DNA of 64,000 bases from Geothrix rubra (GCF_030268065.1 NZ_BSDD01000001.1:806001-870000), one strand, 5' to 3'; shown: positions 1 to 10,027, counted from the first letter of the stretch. The notes: generated by a model not told the origin, from the sequence alone. Program-made: numbers and translations.

Positions 1-1
1 C

Positions 2-241
2 TCCGGCGCCGGGTACCTGGGGCTGATGGGGAGCCGGTCCCGGGGCGCGAAGCTACTGGCGGAGCTGGCGTCGGAAGGAATCCGCCCGGATTCCCGGTTC
101 CACACCCCCGTGGGCCTGGACCTGGGGGCCCAGGATCCGGAGACCATCGCCCTGGCCATCCTTGCGGAGGTCCAGGCGGCCCTGGCGGGACGGAGCGCCG
201 CGTCCCTCCGCGGCCAGCTCACCCCCGTGGCGACCCCGTGA
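2..241 (+). CDS. XdhC-family molybdoenzyme accessory protein, C-terminal fragment
   Basis: Only the last 79 codons are in the window; the gene enters from the left edge with the frame starting at base 2. The visible part reads GYLGLMGSRSR followed by HTPVGLDLGAQ and PETIALAILAE, the Rossmann-type C-terminal signature of XdhC/CoxI proteins, which insert or protect molybdenum cofactor in xanthine and CO dehydrogenase-type enzymes. The stop overlaps the GTG start of the next gene (GTGA), so the two are probably translationally coupled. That partner is a MobA-like nucleotidyltransferase, a common XdhC neighbour, which supports the call. The N-terminal domain cannot be judged. Confidence 0.85.
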   Translation, partial: SGAGYLGLMGSRSRGAKLLAELASEGIRPDSRFHTPVGLDLGAQDPETIALAILAEVQAALAGRSAASLRGQLTPVATP

Positions 242-795
242 GCGTCGCCGCCGTCGTCCTCGCCGCCGGGTCCGGCCGTCGCATGGGCGGCCCCAAGGCC
301 CTCCTGGTGGTGGACGGCGAGACGCTGCTGCGCCGGGCGGCCCGCACGGCCCTGGCCGCCGGCTGCACGCCGGTGGTGGCCGTGGTGGGCCCCTGGGCTC
401 CGGACCTGGAGGATCTGGAGGTCCTCGTGGTCCCGAATCCGCAGGCCGACGAGGGCATGGCGAGCTCCATCCGCGCGGGACTGGCGGCGTTGCCGGAGGG
501 CGTCGAGGCCGTGCTGCTCCTCGCGGTGGACCAGCCCGCCGTGGACCCGGGCCTCCTGCGCGACCTCCTGGCGCTGTTCCGGGCCTCCGGCGGCCGCCCC
601 GCCGCCTGTGCCTATGGGGAATCCCTCGGCATCCCCGCGATCTTTCCCGCCCACCTTCTGCCCGACCTCATGGACCTGCGCGGAGACCGGGGCGCCAAGG
701 CCATCCTGCTGCGGGAAGGCGCCATCGGCCTGCCCTTCCCGGAGGGTGCGCGGGACCTGGACCGACCGGAGGACCTCGCCCGGTTCAGGCGCTGA
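238..795 (+). CDS. mocA: MobA-like nucleotidyltransferase (molybdenum cofactor cytidylyltransferase type)
   Basis: A 185-aa single-domain protein with the GT-A nucleotide-binding start VVLAAGSGRRMGGPKALL (residues 6-23), an ADEGMASSIRAGL motif near residue 72 and the metal-binding LLAVDQPAV near residue 98. These are typical of MocA/NTP_transf_3 enzymes that load CMP or GMP on molybdopterin for xanthine dehydrogenase-family enzymes. The GTG start overlaps the stop of the XdhC gene. Its 3' end overlaps the convergent HxlR gene by 11 bases. Whether it transfers CMP (MocA) or GMP (MobA) cannot be decided here; the XdhC neighbour favours MocA. Confidence 0.8.
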   Translation: MSVAAVVLAAGSGRRMGGPKALLVVDGETLLRRAARTALAAGCTPVVAVVGPWAPDLEDLEVLVVPNPQADEGMASSIRAGLAALPEGVEAVLLLAVDQPAVDPGLLRDLLALFRASGGRPAACAYGESLGIPAIFPAHLLPDLMDLRGDRGAKAILLREGAIGLPFPEGARDLDRPEDLARFRR

Positions 796-1183
796 GGCTG
801 GCCTTCTTCTGGAGGTGGTCGTAGCGCCTGCGGGCCTGCTCCAGCTCCGCGAGGTGCCCCTCCGCCCAGGTGCAGAGGGCACCCATGGGCTCGATGAGCG
901 TATGGCCCAGGACCGTCAGCTCGTACTCGGTGCGGGGCGGCACCTCGGGGTACACATGGCGCGCCACGAGTCCGTCCCGCTCCAGCTTGCGGAGGGTCTG
1001 GGTGAGCATCTTCTGGCTGATGCCGCCGATCTGGCGGTGCAGGTCCCCGTAGCGCTGCCGCCCCCGGGCCAGCAGGTAGATCACCAGGGTCGTCCACTTG
1101 TCGGCGATGAGATCCAGCACCTGGCGGGTCGGGCACTGGGCGCTGAGGACGTTGGGGTGCAGAGAACACGCCTTGCTAACCAT
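785..1183 (-). CDS. HxlR-family winged-helix transcriptional regulator
   Basis: A 132-aa protein from the ATG at 1183; an upstream in-frame start at 1267 would add 28 residues of atypical sequence and place the gene across the operator repeats. The HxlR core is clear: QCPTRQVLDLIADKW, then YGDLHRQIGGISQKMLTQTLRKLERDGL (recognition helix) and PRTEYELTVLG (wing). Cys17 sits where the redox-sensing cysteine lies in YodB/HypR-type members, and there is a second Cys6. It is divergent from a flavodoxin-type quinone reductase and a reductase block, the usual arrangement for quinone/electrophile-sensing HxlR proteins. The target and the sensing chemistry are inference. Confidence 0.85.
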   Translation of the reverse strand: MVSKACSLHPNVLSAQCPTRQVLDLIADKWTTLVIYLLARGRQRYGDLHRQIGGISQKMLTQTLRKLERDGLVARHVYPEVPPRTEYELTVLGHTLIEPMGALCTWAEGHLAELEQARRRYDHLQKKASLSA

Positions 1184-1185
1184 GG

Positions 1186-1235
1186 GGTGCCTACCTTCCA
1201 AGAAGGTGCCTACTTTCTTTTCGTTCGTAAGCACC
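1186..1235. promoter_or_regulatory. Candidate HxlR operator repeats in divergent intergenic region
   Basis: Between the HxlR gene and the flavodoxin gene the 9-mer GGTGCCTAC occurs at 1186-1194 and again at 1205-1213, 19 bases apart. A near-inverse copy, GTAAGCACC, lies at 1227-1235. The second and third form an imperfect 31-bp dyad (GGTGCCTAC-N13-GTAAGCACC). Position and symmetry suggest a dimer-binding operator controlling both directions. I see no convincing -35/-10 pair, so promoters are not placed. Confidence 0.5.
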
Positions 1236-1287
1236 CAACCATTGTGCCACAGGCTGCCAGAGCGCAAGCCCCCGGAGGAAAGCCCAG

Positions 1288-1839
1288 ATGTCCAGGATCG
1301 CCATCGTCTTCCACAGCGGATACGGCCACACGAAGGTGCTGGCCGAGCGGGTCAAGGCCGGGGCCGAACAGGTCGCCGACACGCAGGCGCAGCTCATCCC
1401 GGTCGAGGAGGCCGAGGGCCGCTGGGCCGACCTGGAGGCCGCCGACGCCATCGTCTTCGGCAGCCCCACCTACATGGGCAATGTCAGCGGTCCCTTCAAG
1501 GTGTTCATGGATGCCAGCTCGAAGGCCTGGTACGAGCGGAAATGGAAGGACAAGCTCGCCGCCGGCTTCACCATCAGCGGCAGCCCCAGCGGCGACAAGC
1601 TGAACACGCTCCAATCCCTGATGATCTTCGCCATGCAGCACGGCATGGTGTGGATCGGCATGGTCGATCTGCCCCAGAACGACCAGGGCACCAACCGCCT
1701 GGGCAGCTTCAGCGGCGTCATGGCCCAGGCCGGGCAGGTCCCCCCCGAAGTGGAGCCGAACGAGCAGGATAGGCTCGGTGCCGAGGCCCTGGGCCACCGG
1801 GTGGCCCGATCCGCCCAGCGATGGGCCAAGGGCGCCTGA
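1288..1839 (+). CDS. Flavodoxin-fold NAD(P)H:quinone oxidoreductase (WrbA-like)
   Basis: 183 aa. It begins IAIVFHSGYGHTKVLAERV, the FMN phosphate-binding loop of flavodoxin/WrbA proteins, followed by FGSPTYMGNVSGPFK (residues 57-71) and TISGSPSGDK (about residues 94-103), the other two FMN-contact loops. WrbA-type enzymes reduce quinones by two electrons with NAD(P)H, avoiding semiquinone radicals. An AGGA-type ribosome site lies at 1275-1280. It is the first gene of the block divergent from the HxlR regulator and is followed by thioredoxin, nitroreductase and aldo/keto reductase genes, consistent with an electrophile or quinone response. Substrate is not determinable from sequence. Confidence 0.82.
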   Translation: MSRIAIVFHSGYGHTKVLAERVKAGAEQVADTQAQLIPVEEAEGRWADLEAADAIVFGSPTYMGNVSGPFKVFMDASSKAWYERKWKDKLAAGFTISGSPSGDKLNTLQSLMIFAMQHGMVWIGMVDLPQNDQGTNRLGSFSGVMAQAGQVPPEVEPNEQDRLGAEALGHRVARSAQRWAKGA

Positions 1840-1913
1840 AAGCATCATCCATGACAGGAATGGGACGTCCGGCGGCTACCCTGGAATCCTGGTCATCTCC
1901 GGAGGAACCGTCC

Positions 1914-2234
1914 ATGTCCGAACTCGTCAAGCCCCTCAACGACGCCGATTTCGCCGGCTCCGTGGCCAAGGGGATCTCGCTCGTCGACTTCTGGGCCGCC
2001 TGGTGCGCCCCCTGCCGCGAGGTCTCACCGCTGGTGGACCAGCTGGCCGAACAGTTCAAGGGTCGTGTGGCCTTCTTCCGCGTCAATGTGGACGACAATC
2101 CGAAGACCTCGGAGGCCTACGACATCCTCAGCATGCCCACCCTCCTGCTCATGAAGGACGGCCAGCCCGTGGACAAGGTCATCGGCGCCCTCCCCAAGGC
2201 CCAGCTCGAGACCTTCATCCAGCAGGCCCTCTGA
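1914..2234 (+). CDS. Thioredoxin
   Basis: 106 aa from the ATG at 1914, preceded by GGAGGA at 1900-1905; an in-frame start at 1821 would overlap the upstream gene and add unrelated residues. The fold is canonical: VDFWAAWCAPCREVSP holds the redox pair in a WCAPC motif (WCGPC in most thioredoxins), VNVDDNPKTSEAYDI and the cis-proline loop SMPTLLLMKDG follow. It would act as a cytoplasmic disulfide reductase. No thioredoxin reductase is adjacent, so it must draw on one elsewhere. The Ala in the active-site loop is common among thioredoxins of stress operons and is expected to shift redox potential slightly. Confidence 0.93.
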   Translation: MSELVKPLNDADFAGSVAKGISLVDFWAAWCAPCREVSPLVDQLAEQFKGRVAFFRVNVDDNPKTSEAYDILSMPTLLLMKDGQPVDKVIGALPKAQLETFIQQAL

Positions 2235-2264
2235 TCCACCCCGACTCCCTTCTCTGAGGAATCC

Positions 2265-2915
2265 GTGACCACCACCACCCCGACCTCCCTCCTGGACGCC
2301 CTGCAGTGGCGCTACGCCACCAAGCGCTTCGACCCGGCGAAGAAGATCCCCGCCGCCGACTGGGCCACCCTCGAGCAGGCCCTGATCCTGACCCCTTCCA
2401 GCTACGGCCTGCAGCCCTGGAAGTTCCTGGTGATCACCGACCCCGTCCTCAAGGCGAAGCTCCGGCCCGCCTCCTGGAACCAGTCCCAGATCGAGGACTG
2501 CAGCCACCTGGTGGTGTTTCTCGGCAAGGAGGACATCACCGAGGCCGACCTCGACCGGTTCGTGGCCCGCACCGCCGAAGTCCGCGGCGTCGCCCCCGAG
2601 AGCCTCGCCGGCTACAAGGGCTACATGATGGGCGACCTCGTGAACGGGCCGCGCCACGCCGTCATCGGCGAGTGGGCGGCCCGGCAGGTCTACCTCGCCT
2701 TCGGCAACTTCATGACCGCCGCGGCCCTCCTGGGCATCGACACCTGCCCCATCGAGGGCCTGGAGCCCGCCAAGTACGACGAGATCCTGGGCCTCAAGGG
2801 CACCGGCTACCGCACCCTGGCCGCCTGCCCCGCGGGCTACCGCGCGGCGGACGACAAGTACGCCAGCCTCGCCAAGGTCCGCTACGCGGCGCAGGACGTC
2901 ATCGAGCACCGCTGA
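2265..2915 (+). CDS. Nitroreductase-family NAD(P)H-dependent oxidoreductase
   Basis: 216 aa starting at GTG 2265 with TGAGGA at 2255-2260 as ribosome site. Family features are LQWRYATKRFDPAKKIP at the N-terminus (FMN phosphate contacts, Arg and Lys), LTPSSYGLQPWKFLVI around residue 40 and a C-terminal region with GIDTCPIEGLEP (about residues 160-171). This resembles NfsB/HypO-like FMN enzymes that reduce nitroaromatics, quinones and other electrophiles. The placement in an HxlR-linked block parallels HypR-HypO of Bacillus (established knowledge), but the two systems have not been shown to be the same. Physiological substrate unknown. Confidence 0.88.
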   Translation: MTTTTPTSLLDALQWRYATKRFDPAKKIPAADWATLEQALILTPSSYGLQPWKFLVITDPVLKAKLRPASWNQSQIEDCSHLVVFLGKEDITEADLDRFVARTAEVRGVAPESLAGYKGYMMGDLVNGPRHAVIGEWAARQVYLAFGNFMTAAALLGIDTCPIEGLEPAKYDEILGLKGTGYRTLAACPAGYRAADDKYASLAKVRYAAQDVIEHR

Positions 2916-2927
2916 TTCAAGCCCAGG

Positions 2928-2992
2928 CCACCAAGACGTGAAGACCACGAAGACGCTCCATCCGCTTCGTGGTCGTCGCGTCTTCGTGGTGG
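2928..2992. repeat. Intergenic inverted array of CACGAAGA-like units
   Basis: The gap between the nitroreductase and the aldo/keto reductase is filled by two low-complexity arms in opposite orientation: 2928-2955 built of CCACCAAGACG/ACCACGAAGACG units, and 2965-2992 built of CTTCGTGGTCGTCGCG/TCTTCGTGGTGG units. They could fold into a long imperfect hairpin with a 9-base loop. Similar arrays occur at 9431-9566 and elsewhere in the window. It may also end transcription of the upstream genes, but there is no U tract. Confidence 0.7.
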
Positions 2993-3034
2993 ATTTTCCG
3001 GGATGGGACCATACTCAACGCCCGGGAGGCTTCC

Positions 3035-4024
<990 letters not shown>

Positions 4025-4028
4025 GTCC

Positions 4029-4889
4029 ATGGCCCGCCGCGCCGACGCCCACCCCGACAACGCCCCCGGCCCCTTCTTCGTCGACCGCACCTGCATCGAC
4101 TGCGGCACCTGCTACCAGTTCGCCCCGGAAACCTTCGCCGACGGCGGGGACCACGCCCGGGTGCACCGCCAGCCCGGGACGCCCGAGGCCCGGCTCCGCG
4201 CCGCCATGGCCCTGGTGGCCTGCCCGGTCGGCTCCATCGGCACCTCGGACAAAGGACGCCTGGCCGAGGCCTCCCGGGCCTTCCCGCATCCCCTGGCCGA
4301 CGATCTCCTCTTCTGCGGCTACACCAGCGAGAAGAGCTTCGGGGCCTGGAGCTACCTGATCCTCCGCCCCGAGGGCAACGTCCTGGTGGACTGCCCCCGG
4401 GCCGCCGGTCCGCTGATGGAGCGGATCGAGGCCCTGGGCGGCGTGCGTTACCTGGTGCTCAGCCACCGGGACGACGTGGCGGACCACCAGGCCTACCGCG
4501 ACCGCTTCGGCTGCGAGCGGGTCATGCACCGGGCCGATGGCCTGCCCGGGCTCGAACACTATGTGGACGGCGACGAACCGGTGCCCCTGGCCGCGGATCT
4601 CCTGCTCATCCCCACGCCGGGCCACACGGCGGGGAGCCAATGCCTGCTCCACCGGGACCGGCTGTTCACGGGCGACCACCTCTGGTGGAACCCGGAGAAG
4701 GGCCGGCTCTCCGCCTCCCGTGCCTACGCCTGGCACTCCTGGCCGCAGCAGCTCGACAGCCTGGAACGGCTGTTGGCCTTCGCGTTCAGCTGGGTGCTCC
4801 CGGGCCACGGCAGCCTCCACCGGGCCGCCAGCCCGGCCGCCATGCGGGCCGACCTGGCGCGGGCCCTGGACGCCCTCCGCCGGTCTTGA
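4029..4889 (+). CDS. Ferredoxin-MBL-fold hydrolase fusion protein
   Basis: 286 aa, 4 bases after the aldo/keto reductase. The N-terminal 80 residues form a single [4Fe-4S] ferredoxin-like module with CIDCGTC (Cys22, 25, 28) and Cys65 in VACPVGSIG. From about residue 90 a metallo-beta-lactamase fold follows: [10 protein letters not shown] at residues 144-153 replaces the canonical HxHxDH, then TPGHTAGS and FTGDHLWW. Only His146, Asp148/149, Asp152 and His153 are available as ligands in that loop. Fusions of this kind are known as 'MBL fold metallo-hydrolase' proteins without a fixed reaction. Electron transfer and hydrolysis in one chain suggests a redox-linked enzyme, but the substrate is unknown. 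Confidence 0.82.
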   Translation: MARRADAHPDNAPGPFFVDRTCIDCGTCYQFAPETFADGGDHARVHRQPGTPEARLRAAMALVACPVGSIGTSDKGRLAEASRAFPHPLADDLLFCGYTSEKSFGAWSYLILRPEGNVLVDCPRAAGPLMERIEALGGVRYLVLSHRDDVADHQAYRDRFGCERVMHRADGLPGLEHYVDGDEPVPLAADLLLIPTPGHTAGSQCLLHRDRLFTGDHLWWNPEKGRLSASRAYAWHSWPQQLDSLERLLAFAFSWVLPGHGSLHRAASPAAMRADLARALDALRRS

Positions 4890-4941
4890 TCGCCGTCGCC
4901 AGGAAGCCGTGGGAAACTGGGGGGCTTCACGGGAGTCCCCC

Positions 4942-6606
4942 ATGACCATCGCCACCGATTCCCCCGTCCTGTCCGCCCCCCGCGGCACGCACCTGCACTG
5001 CAAGGGCTGGGTGCAGGAGGCCGCCCTGCGGATGCTCATGAACAACCTCGATCCCGAGGTGGCGGAGCGGCCCGAGGACCTGGTGGTCTACGGCGGCCTG
5101 GGCAAGGCCGCCCGGAACTGGGACTGCTTCCACGCCATCGTGAAGGAGCTGAAGCATCTCAACGATGACGAGACGCTGCTGGTGCAGAGCGGGAAGCCCG
5201 TGGGCGTGGTGAAGACCCATCCCGAAGCCCCCCGCGTCCTCATCGCCAACTCCAACCTGGTGCCGAAGTGGGCCACCTGGGAGCACTTCCGGGAGCTCGA
5301 CCAGAAGGGCCTGATGATGTACGGCCAGATGACCGCCGGCAGCTGGATCTACATCGGCAGCCAGGGCATCGTCCAGGGCACCTACGAGACCTTCGCCGAG
5401 GCCGCCCGCCAGCACTTCCACGGCACCCTCGCCGGCACATGGACCCTTACCGCCGGCCTGGGCGGCATGGGCGGCGCCCAGCCCCTGTCCGTCACCATGA
5501 ACGGCGGGGTGGCCCTCTGCGTCGAGGTCGACCGCACCCGCATCGAGAAGCGCCTGCAGACCCGCTACCTGGACGAGTGGACCGACAGCCTGGACACGGC
5601 CCTCGCCCTGGTGCGCCAGTACGTGGACGCCAAGGAGGCCCGCAGCATCGGCCTGCTGGGGAACGCCGCCGAGGTGCTGCCGGAGATCCTGAAGCGGGGC
5701 TTCCAGCCCGACCTCGTCACCGACCAGACCAGCGCCCACGACGAGTACAACGGCTACATCCCCGCCGGCCTGTCCCTGGAACAGGCCGCGGCGATGCGTG
5801 AGGCCCAGCCCCACGCCTACGTGGAGCGGGCCCTCGCCTCCATGCGCACCCACGTGGAGGCCATGATCGAGTTCCAGCGCCGCGGCGCCGTCACCTTCGA
5901 CTACGGCAACAACATCCGCGCCCAGGCCCAGCGCGCGGGCCTGGAGAACGCCTTCGCCTTCCCGGGCTTCGTGCCGGCCTTCATCCGGCCCCTGTTCTGC
6001 AAGGGCATCGGCCCCTTCCGCTGGGCCGCCCTCAGCGGCGACCCCGAGGACATCGCCGTCACCGACGCCGCCATGATGGAGCTCTTCCCCGAGAACGAGG
6101 GCATGATCCGCTGGCTCAAGGCCGCCCGGGAGAAGATCGCCTTCCAGGGCCTGCCGGCCCGCATCTGCTGGATCGGCGCGGGCGAGCGCCACCTGGCGGG
6201 GCTGAAATTCAACGAGCTGGTCCGCACCGGGAAGGTCAAGGCCCCCATCGTCATCGGCCGCGACCACCTGGACAGCGGCTCCGTGGCCAGCCCCAACCGC
6301 GAGACGGAGGGCATGAAGGACGGCTCCGACGCCGTCTCCGACTGGGCCTTCCTCAACGCCCTCACCAGCGCCGCCGGAGGCGCCTCCTGGGTGAGCATCC
6401 ACCACGGCGGCGGCGTGGGCATGGGCTACAGCCAGCATGCCGGCGTGGTCATCGTGGCGGACGGCACGGAACGCGCGGATCGCTGCCTGGCCCGGGTGCT
6501 CTGGAACGACCCCGCCATGGGCGTGTTCCGCCACGCGGACGCCGGCTACGACACGGCCCGCGAGCACGCGGAGCAGATCGGCCTGCACATCCCCATGAAG
6601 GGCTGA
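4942..6606 (+). CDS. hutU: Urocanate hydratase
   Basis: 554 aa, the normal length for HutU, from ATG 4942; a longer upstream frame is an overlap shadow. Diagnostic segments are [49 protein letters not shown] (NAD contacts), [55 protein letters not shown] and [19 protein letters not shown]. The enzyme converts urocanate to imidazolone propionate with a tightly bound NAD. It is an orphan here: no hutH, hutI or hutG lies within the window, so the rest of histidine catabolism must be encoded elsewhere. It is 50 bases downstream of the ferredoxin-MBL gene, without a functional link. Confidence 0.97.
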   Translation: MTIATDSPVLSAPRGTHLHCKGWVQEAALRMLMNNLDPEVAERPEDLVVYGGLGKAARNWDCFHAIVKELKHLNDDETLLVQSGKPVGVVKTHPEAPRVLIANSNLVPKWATWEHFRELDQKGLMMYGQMTAGSWIYIGSQGIVQGTYETFAEAARQHFHGTLAGTWTLTAGLGGMGGAQPLSVTMNGGVALCVEVDRTRIEKRLQTRYLDEWTDSLDTALALVRQYVDAKEARSIGLLGNAAEVLPEILKRGFQPDLVTDQTSAHDEYNGYIPAGLSLEQAAAMREAQPHAYVERALASMRTHVEAMIEFQRRGAVTFDYGNNIRAQAQRAGLENAFAFPGFVPAFIRPLFCKGIGPFRWAALSGDPEDIAVTDAAMMELFPENEGMIRWLKAAREKIAFQGLPARICWIGAGERHLAGLKFNELVRTGKVKAPIVIGRDHLDSGSVASPNRETEGMKDGSDAVSDWAFLNALTSAAGGASWVSIHHGGGVGMGYSQHAGVVIVADGTERADRCLARVLWNDPAMGVFRHADAGYDTAREHAEQIGLHIPMKG

Positions 6607-6679
6607 CCATCCTCCTCATCGGGGGGGTAGATACCTCATCACCTGCGGTAAGCTGGCGGCTCCCCCTCACGAGGTGTCC

Positions 6680-9409
6680 ATGCCCGCCCGCATCCCGCGA
6701 CTGCTGTCCGCCCTGTTCATCTGCGCCTCCCTCCTGGCCGGCCAGAAGGCCAAGGCGCCCGTGCCCGCGCCGAAGCCCCAGGGGCCGGCCGTGGACGCCG
6801 CCCGCCTCGCGGCCCTGAAGGCCCGCAGCATCGGCCCGGCCGTCATGGGCGGCCGGGTGTCGGACCTCGCCGCCGATCCCGTCCACCCCGACACCTTCTA
6901 CGTGGGCCTGGCCACCGGCGGCGTGTGGAAGACCGTGAACGCGGGCGCCACCTTCGCGCCCATCTTCGACAAGCAATCCGTCGCCTCCATCGGCGCCGTG
7001 GCGGTGGCGCCCTCCGATCCCAAGGTGGTCTGGGTGGGCACGGGCGAGGCCAACGACCGCAACAGCTCCGGCTGGGGCGACGGCGTCTACCGCTCCACCG
7101 ATGCCGGCGCCACCTGGACCCACGTGGGTCTCGCCCACAGCAAGGCCATCCCCCGCGTCGTGGTGTCCCCGAAGGATCCCGCCACGGCCTACGTGGCGGT
7201 CATGGGCGATCTCTGGACCCCTGGCGGCGAGCGGGGCCTCTTCAAGACCACCGATGGCGGGAAGACCTGGAAGGCCGTCCTGAAGGCCCCCGGCGCGCTG
7301 GACACCCGCGTGGGCTGCGGCGACGTGGCGATGGATCCCGCGAATCCCGACACCCTCTACGCCGCCCTCTACGCCCGGCAGCGCACGCCCTGGTCCTTCA
7401 CCTACGGCGCGGCCGCCTCGGACGGCCAGGACGTGGGCGGGATCTACCGGAGCACCGACGGCGGCGCCACCTGGCACAAGCTCACGAAGGGCCTGCCCAC
7501 GCTCACCGGGCGCATCGGCCTGGATGTGTCCCGCAGCAACCCGAAGGTCGTGATGGCCGTGGTCCAGAGCGACCAGGGCGGCACGGCGGGCATCGATGAC
7601 GTCCTGAGCAAGGCGGGCGGCGTCTTCCGCTCCGAGGACGGCGGCGAAAGCTGGACCCGCATGAACGCCCTGAACCCCCGTCCCTTCTACTTCAGCCAGA
7701 TCCGCATCGATCCCGTGAACCCCCAGCGGGTCTACGTGGCCGGCTACATGCTGCATGTCTCCGATGACGGCGGCCGCACCTTCCGGGAGGACCTCTTCAA
7801 GCACGTGCACCCCGACTGCCACGCCCTGGCCTTCCCCAAGGCCGATCCGCCGAAGGCCGAGGTGCCCAAGGCCGGTGAGCCCGCCCATCCGCCGGTCACC
7901 TCCCGGCTGCTCCTCGGCACGGATGGCGGGGTGTACCAGAGCTACGAGGCCGGCCAGAACTGGATCCACCTGGACCACCTCCCGGCCGGCGAGTTCTACC
8001 GCATCACCCTCGACGACAGCACGCCCTACCGCATCGCCGGGGGCCTCCAGGACAACGAGAACTGGGTGGGCCCCAGCCGGACCCTCTCCAAGGAGGGCAT
8101 CCGCAACACCGACTGGACCCCCATCGGCGGCGGCGACGGCTTCTCCTGCGTGTTCGACCCGCAGGACCCCAACCTCCTCTATGCCGAGAGCCAGGGCGGC
8201 TCGCTGCACCGGTTCAACCTCCGCACGGGCGAATTCAAGCCCCTCCAGCCCAGCCCCGCTGAGGGCCAGCCCGCCTTCCGCTTCAACTGGAACGCGCCCC
8301 TCTTCGGCAGCCGGCACGACAAGGGCGTGCTGTACCTGGGCGGCAACCGGGTCTTCCGGTTGACCGACCACGGCGAGAAGTGGACCCTCATCAGCCCCGA
8401 CCTCTCCACCCAAGATCCGGGGAAGACCACCGCCACCGGCAGCGGCGCCGAGACCTTCGGCGTGGTCTTCGCCCTGGCGGAATCCCCGGCGAGGGCCGGC
8501 CTCCTCTGGGCCGGCACCGACGACGGCAAGCTCTGGATCACCGAGGATGATGGCGCCCACTGGACGGACCTCACCGCCCACGTGCCCGCCCCTGCCCGGG
8601 GGCAGTGGATCAGCCGCATCGAGCCCGGCGCCCGCGACGCGAAGGTCGCCTACCTGGCCGTGGATGCCCACCGGGCGGGCCTCTATGCGCCCCTGGTCTA
8701 CCGCACCGCCGACGGGGGCCTCACCTGGCAGAGCCTCGCGGCGAACCTGCCCCCGGACGTGCCGGTGAAGGTGGTCCGCGAGGATCCGGCAAACCCCGAC
8801 CTGCTGTTCGCGGGCACCGAGGCCGGGCTCTACGCCAGCCTGGACCGCGGGGCCTCCTGGTCGAAGTTCGGCGGCCTGCCCCCCGTGGCCGTGGACGACA
8901 TCCAGATCCAGCCCCGGGAGCACGACCTGGTCCTCGCCACCCACGGCCGCAGCCTCTACGTGCTGGACGACATCGCCCCCCTGGAGGCCCTCACCCCGGA
9001 GACCGCCGCCAAGCCCCTGGACCTCTTCCCGGTGCGGCCGGCGGAGGGTTCGTACCTGCTGAACGGGTGGGTGGAGTCCGCCGGCGCGGGCCACTACCGT
9101 GGCGCGAACCCGCCGGAGGGCGCGCTGCTCACCTACTGGCTCCGCGACCTGGGCGACGAGACCCCGAGCCTCTCCATCGCCAACGCCGAGGGACAGCCCG
9201 TGGCCACCTTCACCCTGCCCCGCACCCCAGGCCTGGGCCGCGTGGCCTGGAACCTCCGGCCCACCGGGAACCTGCTCACCCCCTACGGCGGCCTGGGGGC
9301 CCACAAGTTCATCCCCTCCGGGACCTACACCGCCACCCTGACCCTGGGCGCCGCCAAGGCCCAGCAGAAGTTCCAAGTCACCATCGCCCCCGGCATCGAG
9401 ACCCGCTGA
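6680..9409 (+). CDS. Secreted BNR/sortilin-like beta-propeller protein
   Basis: 909 aa. ATG at 6680 has GAGG 5 bases upstream; GTG at 6674 would leave no room for it. A signal peptide (IPRLLSALFICASLLAGQ) opens the protein. The body is built of Asp-box/BNR blades: repeated patterns such as STDAGATWTHV, TTDGGKTWKAV, STDGGATWHKL, SEDGGESWTRM, SDDGGRTFRE, TADGGLTWQSL and SLDRGASWSKF, forming two propellers as in sortilin/VPS10-like 'glycosyl hydrolase' proteins. Such large exported proteins are abundant in Acidobacteriota; no catalytic residues are evident, so a binding or structural role is as likely as hydrolysis. A possible -10 (TAAGCT, near 6650) precedes it. Confidence 0.85.
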   Translation: MPARIPRLLSALFICASLLAGQKAKAPVPAPKPQGPAVDAARLAALKARSIGPAVMGGRVSDLAADPVHPDTFYVGLATGGVWKTVNAGATFAPIFDKQSVASIGAVAVAPSDPKVVWVGTGEANDRNSSGWGDGVYRSTDAGATWTHVGLAHSKAIPRVVVSPKDPATAYVAVMGDLWTPGGERGLFKTTDGGKTWKAVLKAPGALDTRVGCGDVAMDPANPDTLYAALYARQRTPWSFTYGAAASDGQDVGGIYRSTDGGATWHKLTKGLPTLTGRIGLDVSRSNPKVVMAVVQSDQGGTAGIDDVLSKAGGVFRSEDGGESWTRMNALNPRPFYFSQIRIDPVNPQRVYVAGYMLHVSDDGGRTFREDLFKHVHPDCHALAFPKADPPKAEVPKAGEPAHPPVTSRLLLGTDGGVYQSYEAGQNWIHLDHLPAGEFYRITLDDSTPYRIAGGLQDNENWVGPSRTLSKEGIRNTDWTPIGGGDGFSCVFDPQDPNLLYAESQGGSLHRFNLRTGEFKPLQPSPAEGQPAFRFNWNAPLFGSRHDKGVLYLGGNRVFRLTDHGEKWTLISPDLSTQDPGKTTATGSGAETFGVVFALAESPARAGLLWAGTDDGKLWITEDDGAHWTDLTAHVPAPARGQWISRIEPGARDAKVAYLAVDAHRAGLYAPLVYRTADGGLTWQSLAANLPPDVPVKVVREDPANPDLLFAGTEAGLYASLDRGASWSKFGGLPPVAVDDIQIQPREHDLVLATHGRSLYVLDDIAPLEALTPETAAKPLDLFPVRPAEGSYLLNGWVESAGAGHYRGANPPEGALLTYWLRDLGDETPSLSIANAEGQPVATFTLPRTPGLGRVAWNLRPTGNLLTPYGGLGAHKFIPSGTYTATLTLGAAKAQQKFQVTIAPGIETR

Positions 9410-9430
9410 TCCCCAGGCCCCCGTTCAAAG

Positions 9431-9566
9431 ACCTCCACGAAGAACACGAATACGAAAGGACAAGATCACGAAGGAAGGCTTCTACCAAGGGCGACTCGCT
9501 TGATCGCTTTCGGCAGGCTTCGTGATCTTTCGTCGCCCGCAGGGCGTCTTCGTGCCCTTCGTGGAG
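9431..9566. repeat. Intergenic inverted array of CACGAA/TTCGTG units
   Basis: Two opposed arms: 9431-9474 contains CTCCACGAAGAACACGAA and CAAGATCACGAAGGA, while 9518-9566 contains CTTCGTGATCTTTCGTC, GTCTTCGTGCCCTTCGTGGAG. Sub-parts pair exactly (AAGATCACGAAG with CTTCGTGATCTT; CTCCACGAAG with CTTCGTGGAG). The 43-base centre carries no convincing gene. Same style as the array at 2928-2992. Its right end abuts TAGAAT, a possible -10 for the following ychJ-family gene. Confidence 0.7.
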
Positions 9567-9606
9567 CGCCTTAGAATGCTGAGTGTGAAATCTATCGGAA
9601 GGACCC

Positions 9607-10005
9607 ATGTCCAGACCCTGCCCCTGCGCCTCCAGCAAGACCTATGACCGCTGCTGCGGCCCCTTCATCGAGGGGGCCCAGGCCCCCGCCACCGCCGAGC
9701 AGCTCATGCGTTCCCGGTTCAGCGCCTACGCCCTGGGGAAGGTGGACTACCTCATCGCGACCCGCAGCGCCGACAAGCGGAGCAGCGAGAACCGGGAGGA
9801 ACTGGTCCAGTACTGCAAGTCCGTCCAGTGCGTGGGCCTCAAGATCGTCGCCCGGCAGAAGGGGGGCCCGGAGGACACGGAAGGCATCGTCACCTTCCAC
9901 GCCAGCCTCCAGGCCAACGGCCGCCGCTCCCTCCACATCGAGACCAGCACCTTCGCCCGGGAGGACGGGCGCTGGGTGTACGTGGATGGGGTGGTGAAGG
10001 GATAG
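9607..10005 (+). CDS. YchJ-family protein with SEC-C zinc motif
   Basis: 132 aa with RBS GAAGGA at 9598-9603. The N-terminus holds the SEC-C-type metal motif: CPCASSKTYDRCCGPF (Cys at residues 5, 7, 15, 16). It continues with AEQLMRSRFSAYALGKVDYLIAT and an NTF2-like beta sheet (GIVTFHASLQANGRRSLHIETSTFAREDGRWVYVDG), as in E. coli YchJ. The function of the family is not established; zinc binding is expected from the motif. It stands alone between an intergenic repeat array and a stem-loop. Confidence 0.9.
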   Translation: MSRPCPCASSKTYDRCCGPFIEGAQAPATAEQLMRSRFSAYALGKVDYLIATRSADKRSSENREELVQYCKSVQCVGLKIVARQKGGPEDTEGIVTFHASLQANGRRSLHIETSTFAREDGRWVYVDGVVKG

Positions 10006-10027
10006 GGGCACCCCCGCAAGGATGCTG

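Noticed and set aside
4927-9376. Very long antisense frames (e.g. 4927-6588 and 6449-9376, minus strand)
   Set aside because: They are opposite hutU and the BNR-repeat gene, rich in Gly/Ala/Arg/His without recognisable domains, as expected from GC-rich third positions of real genes.
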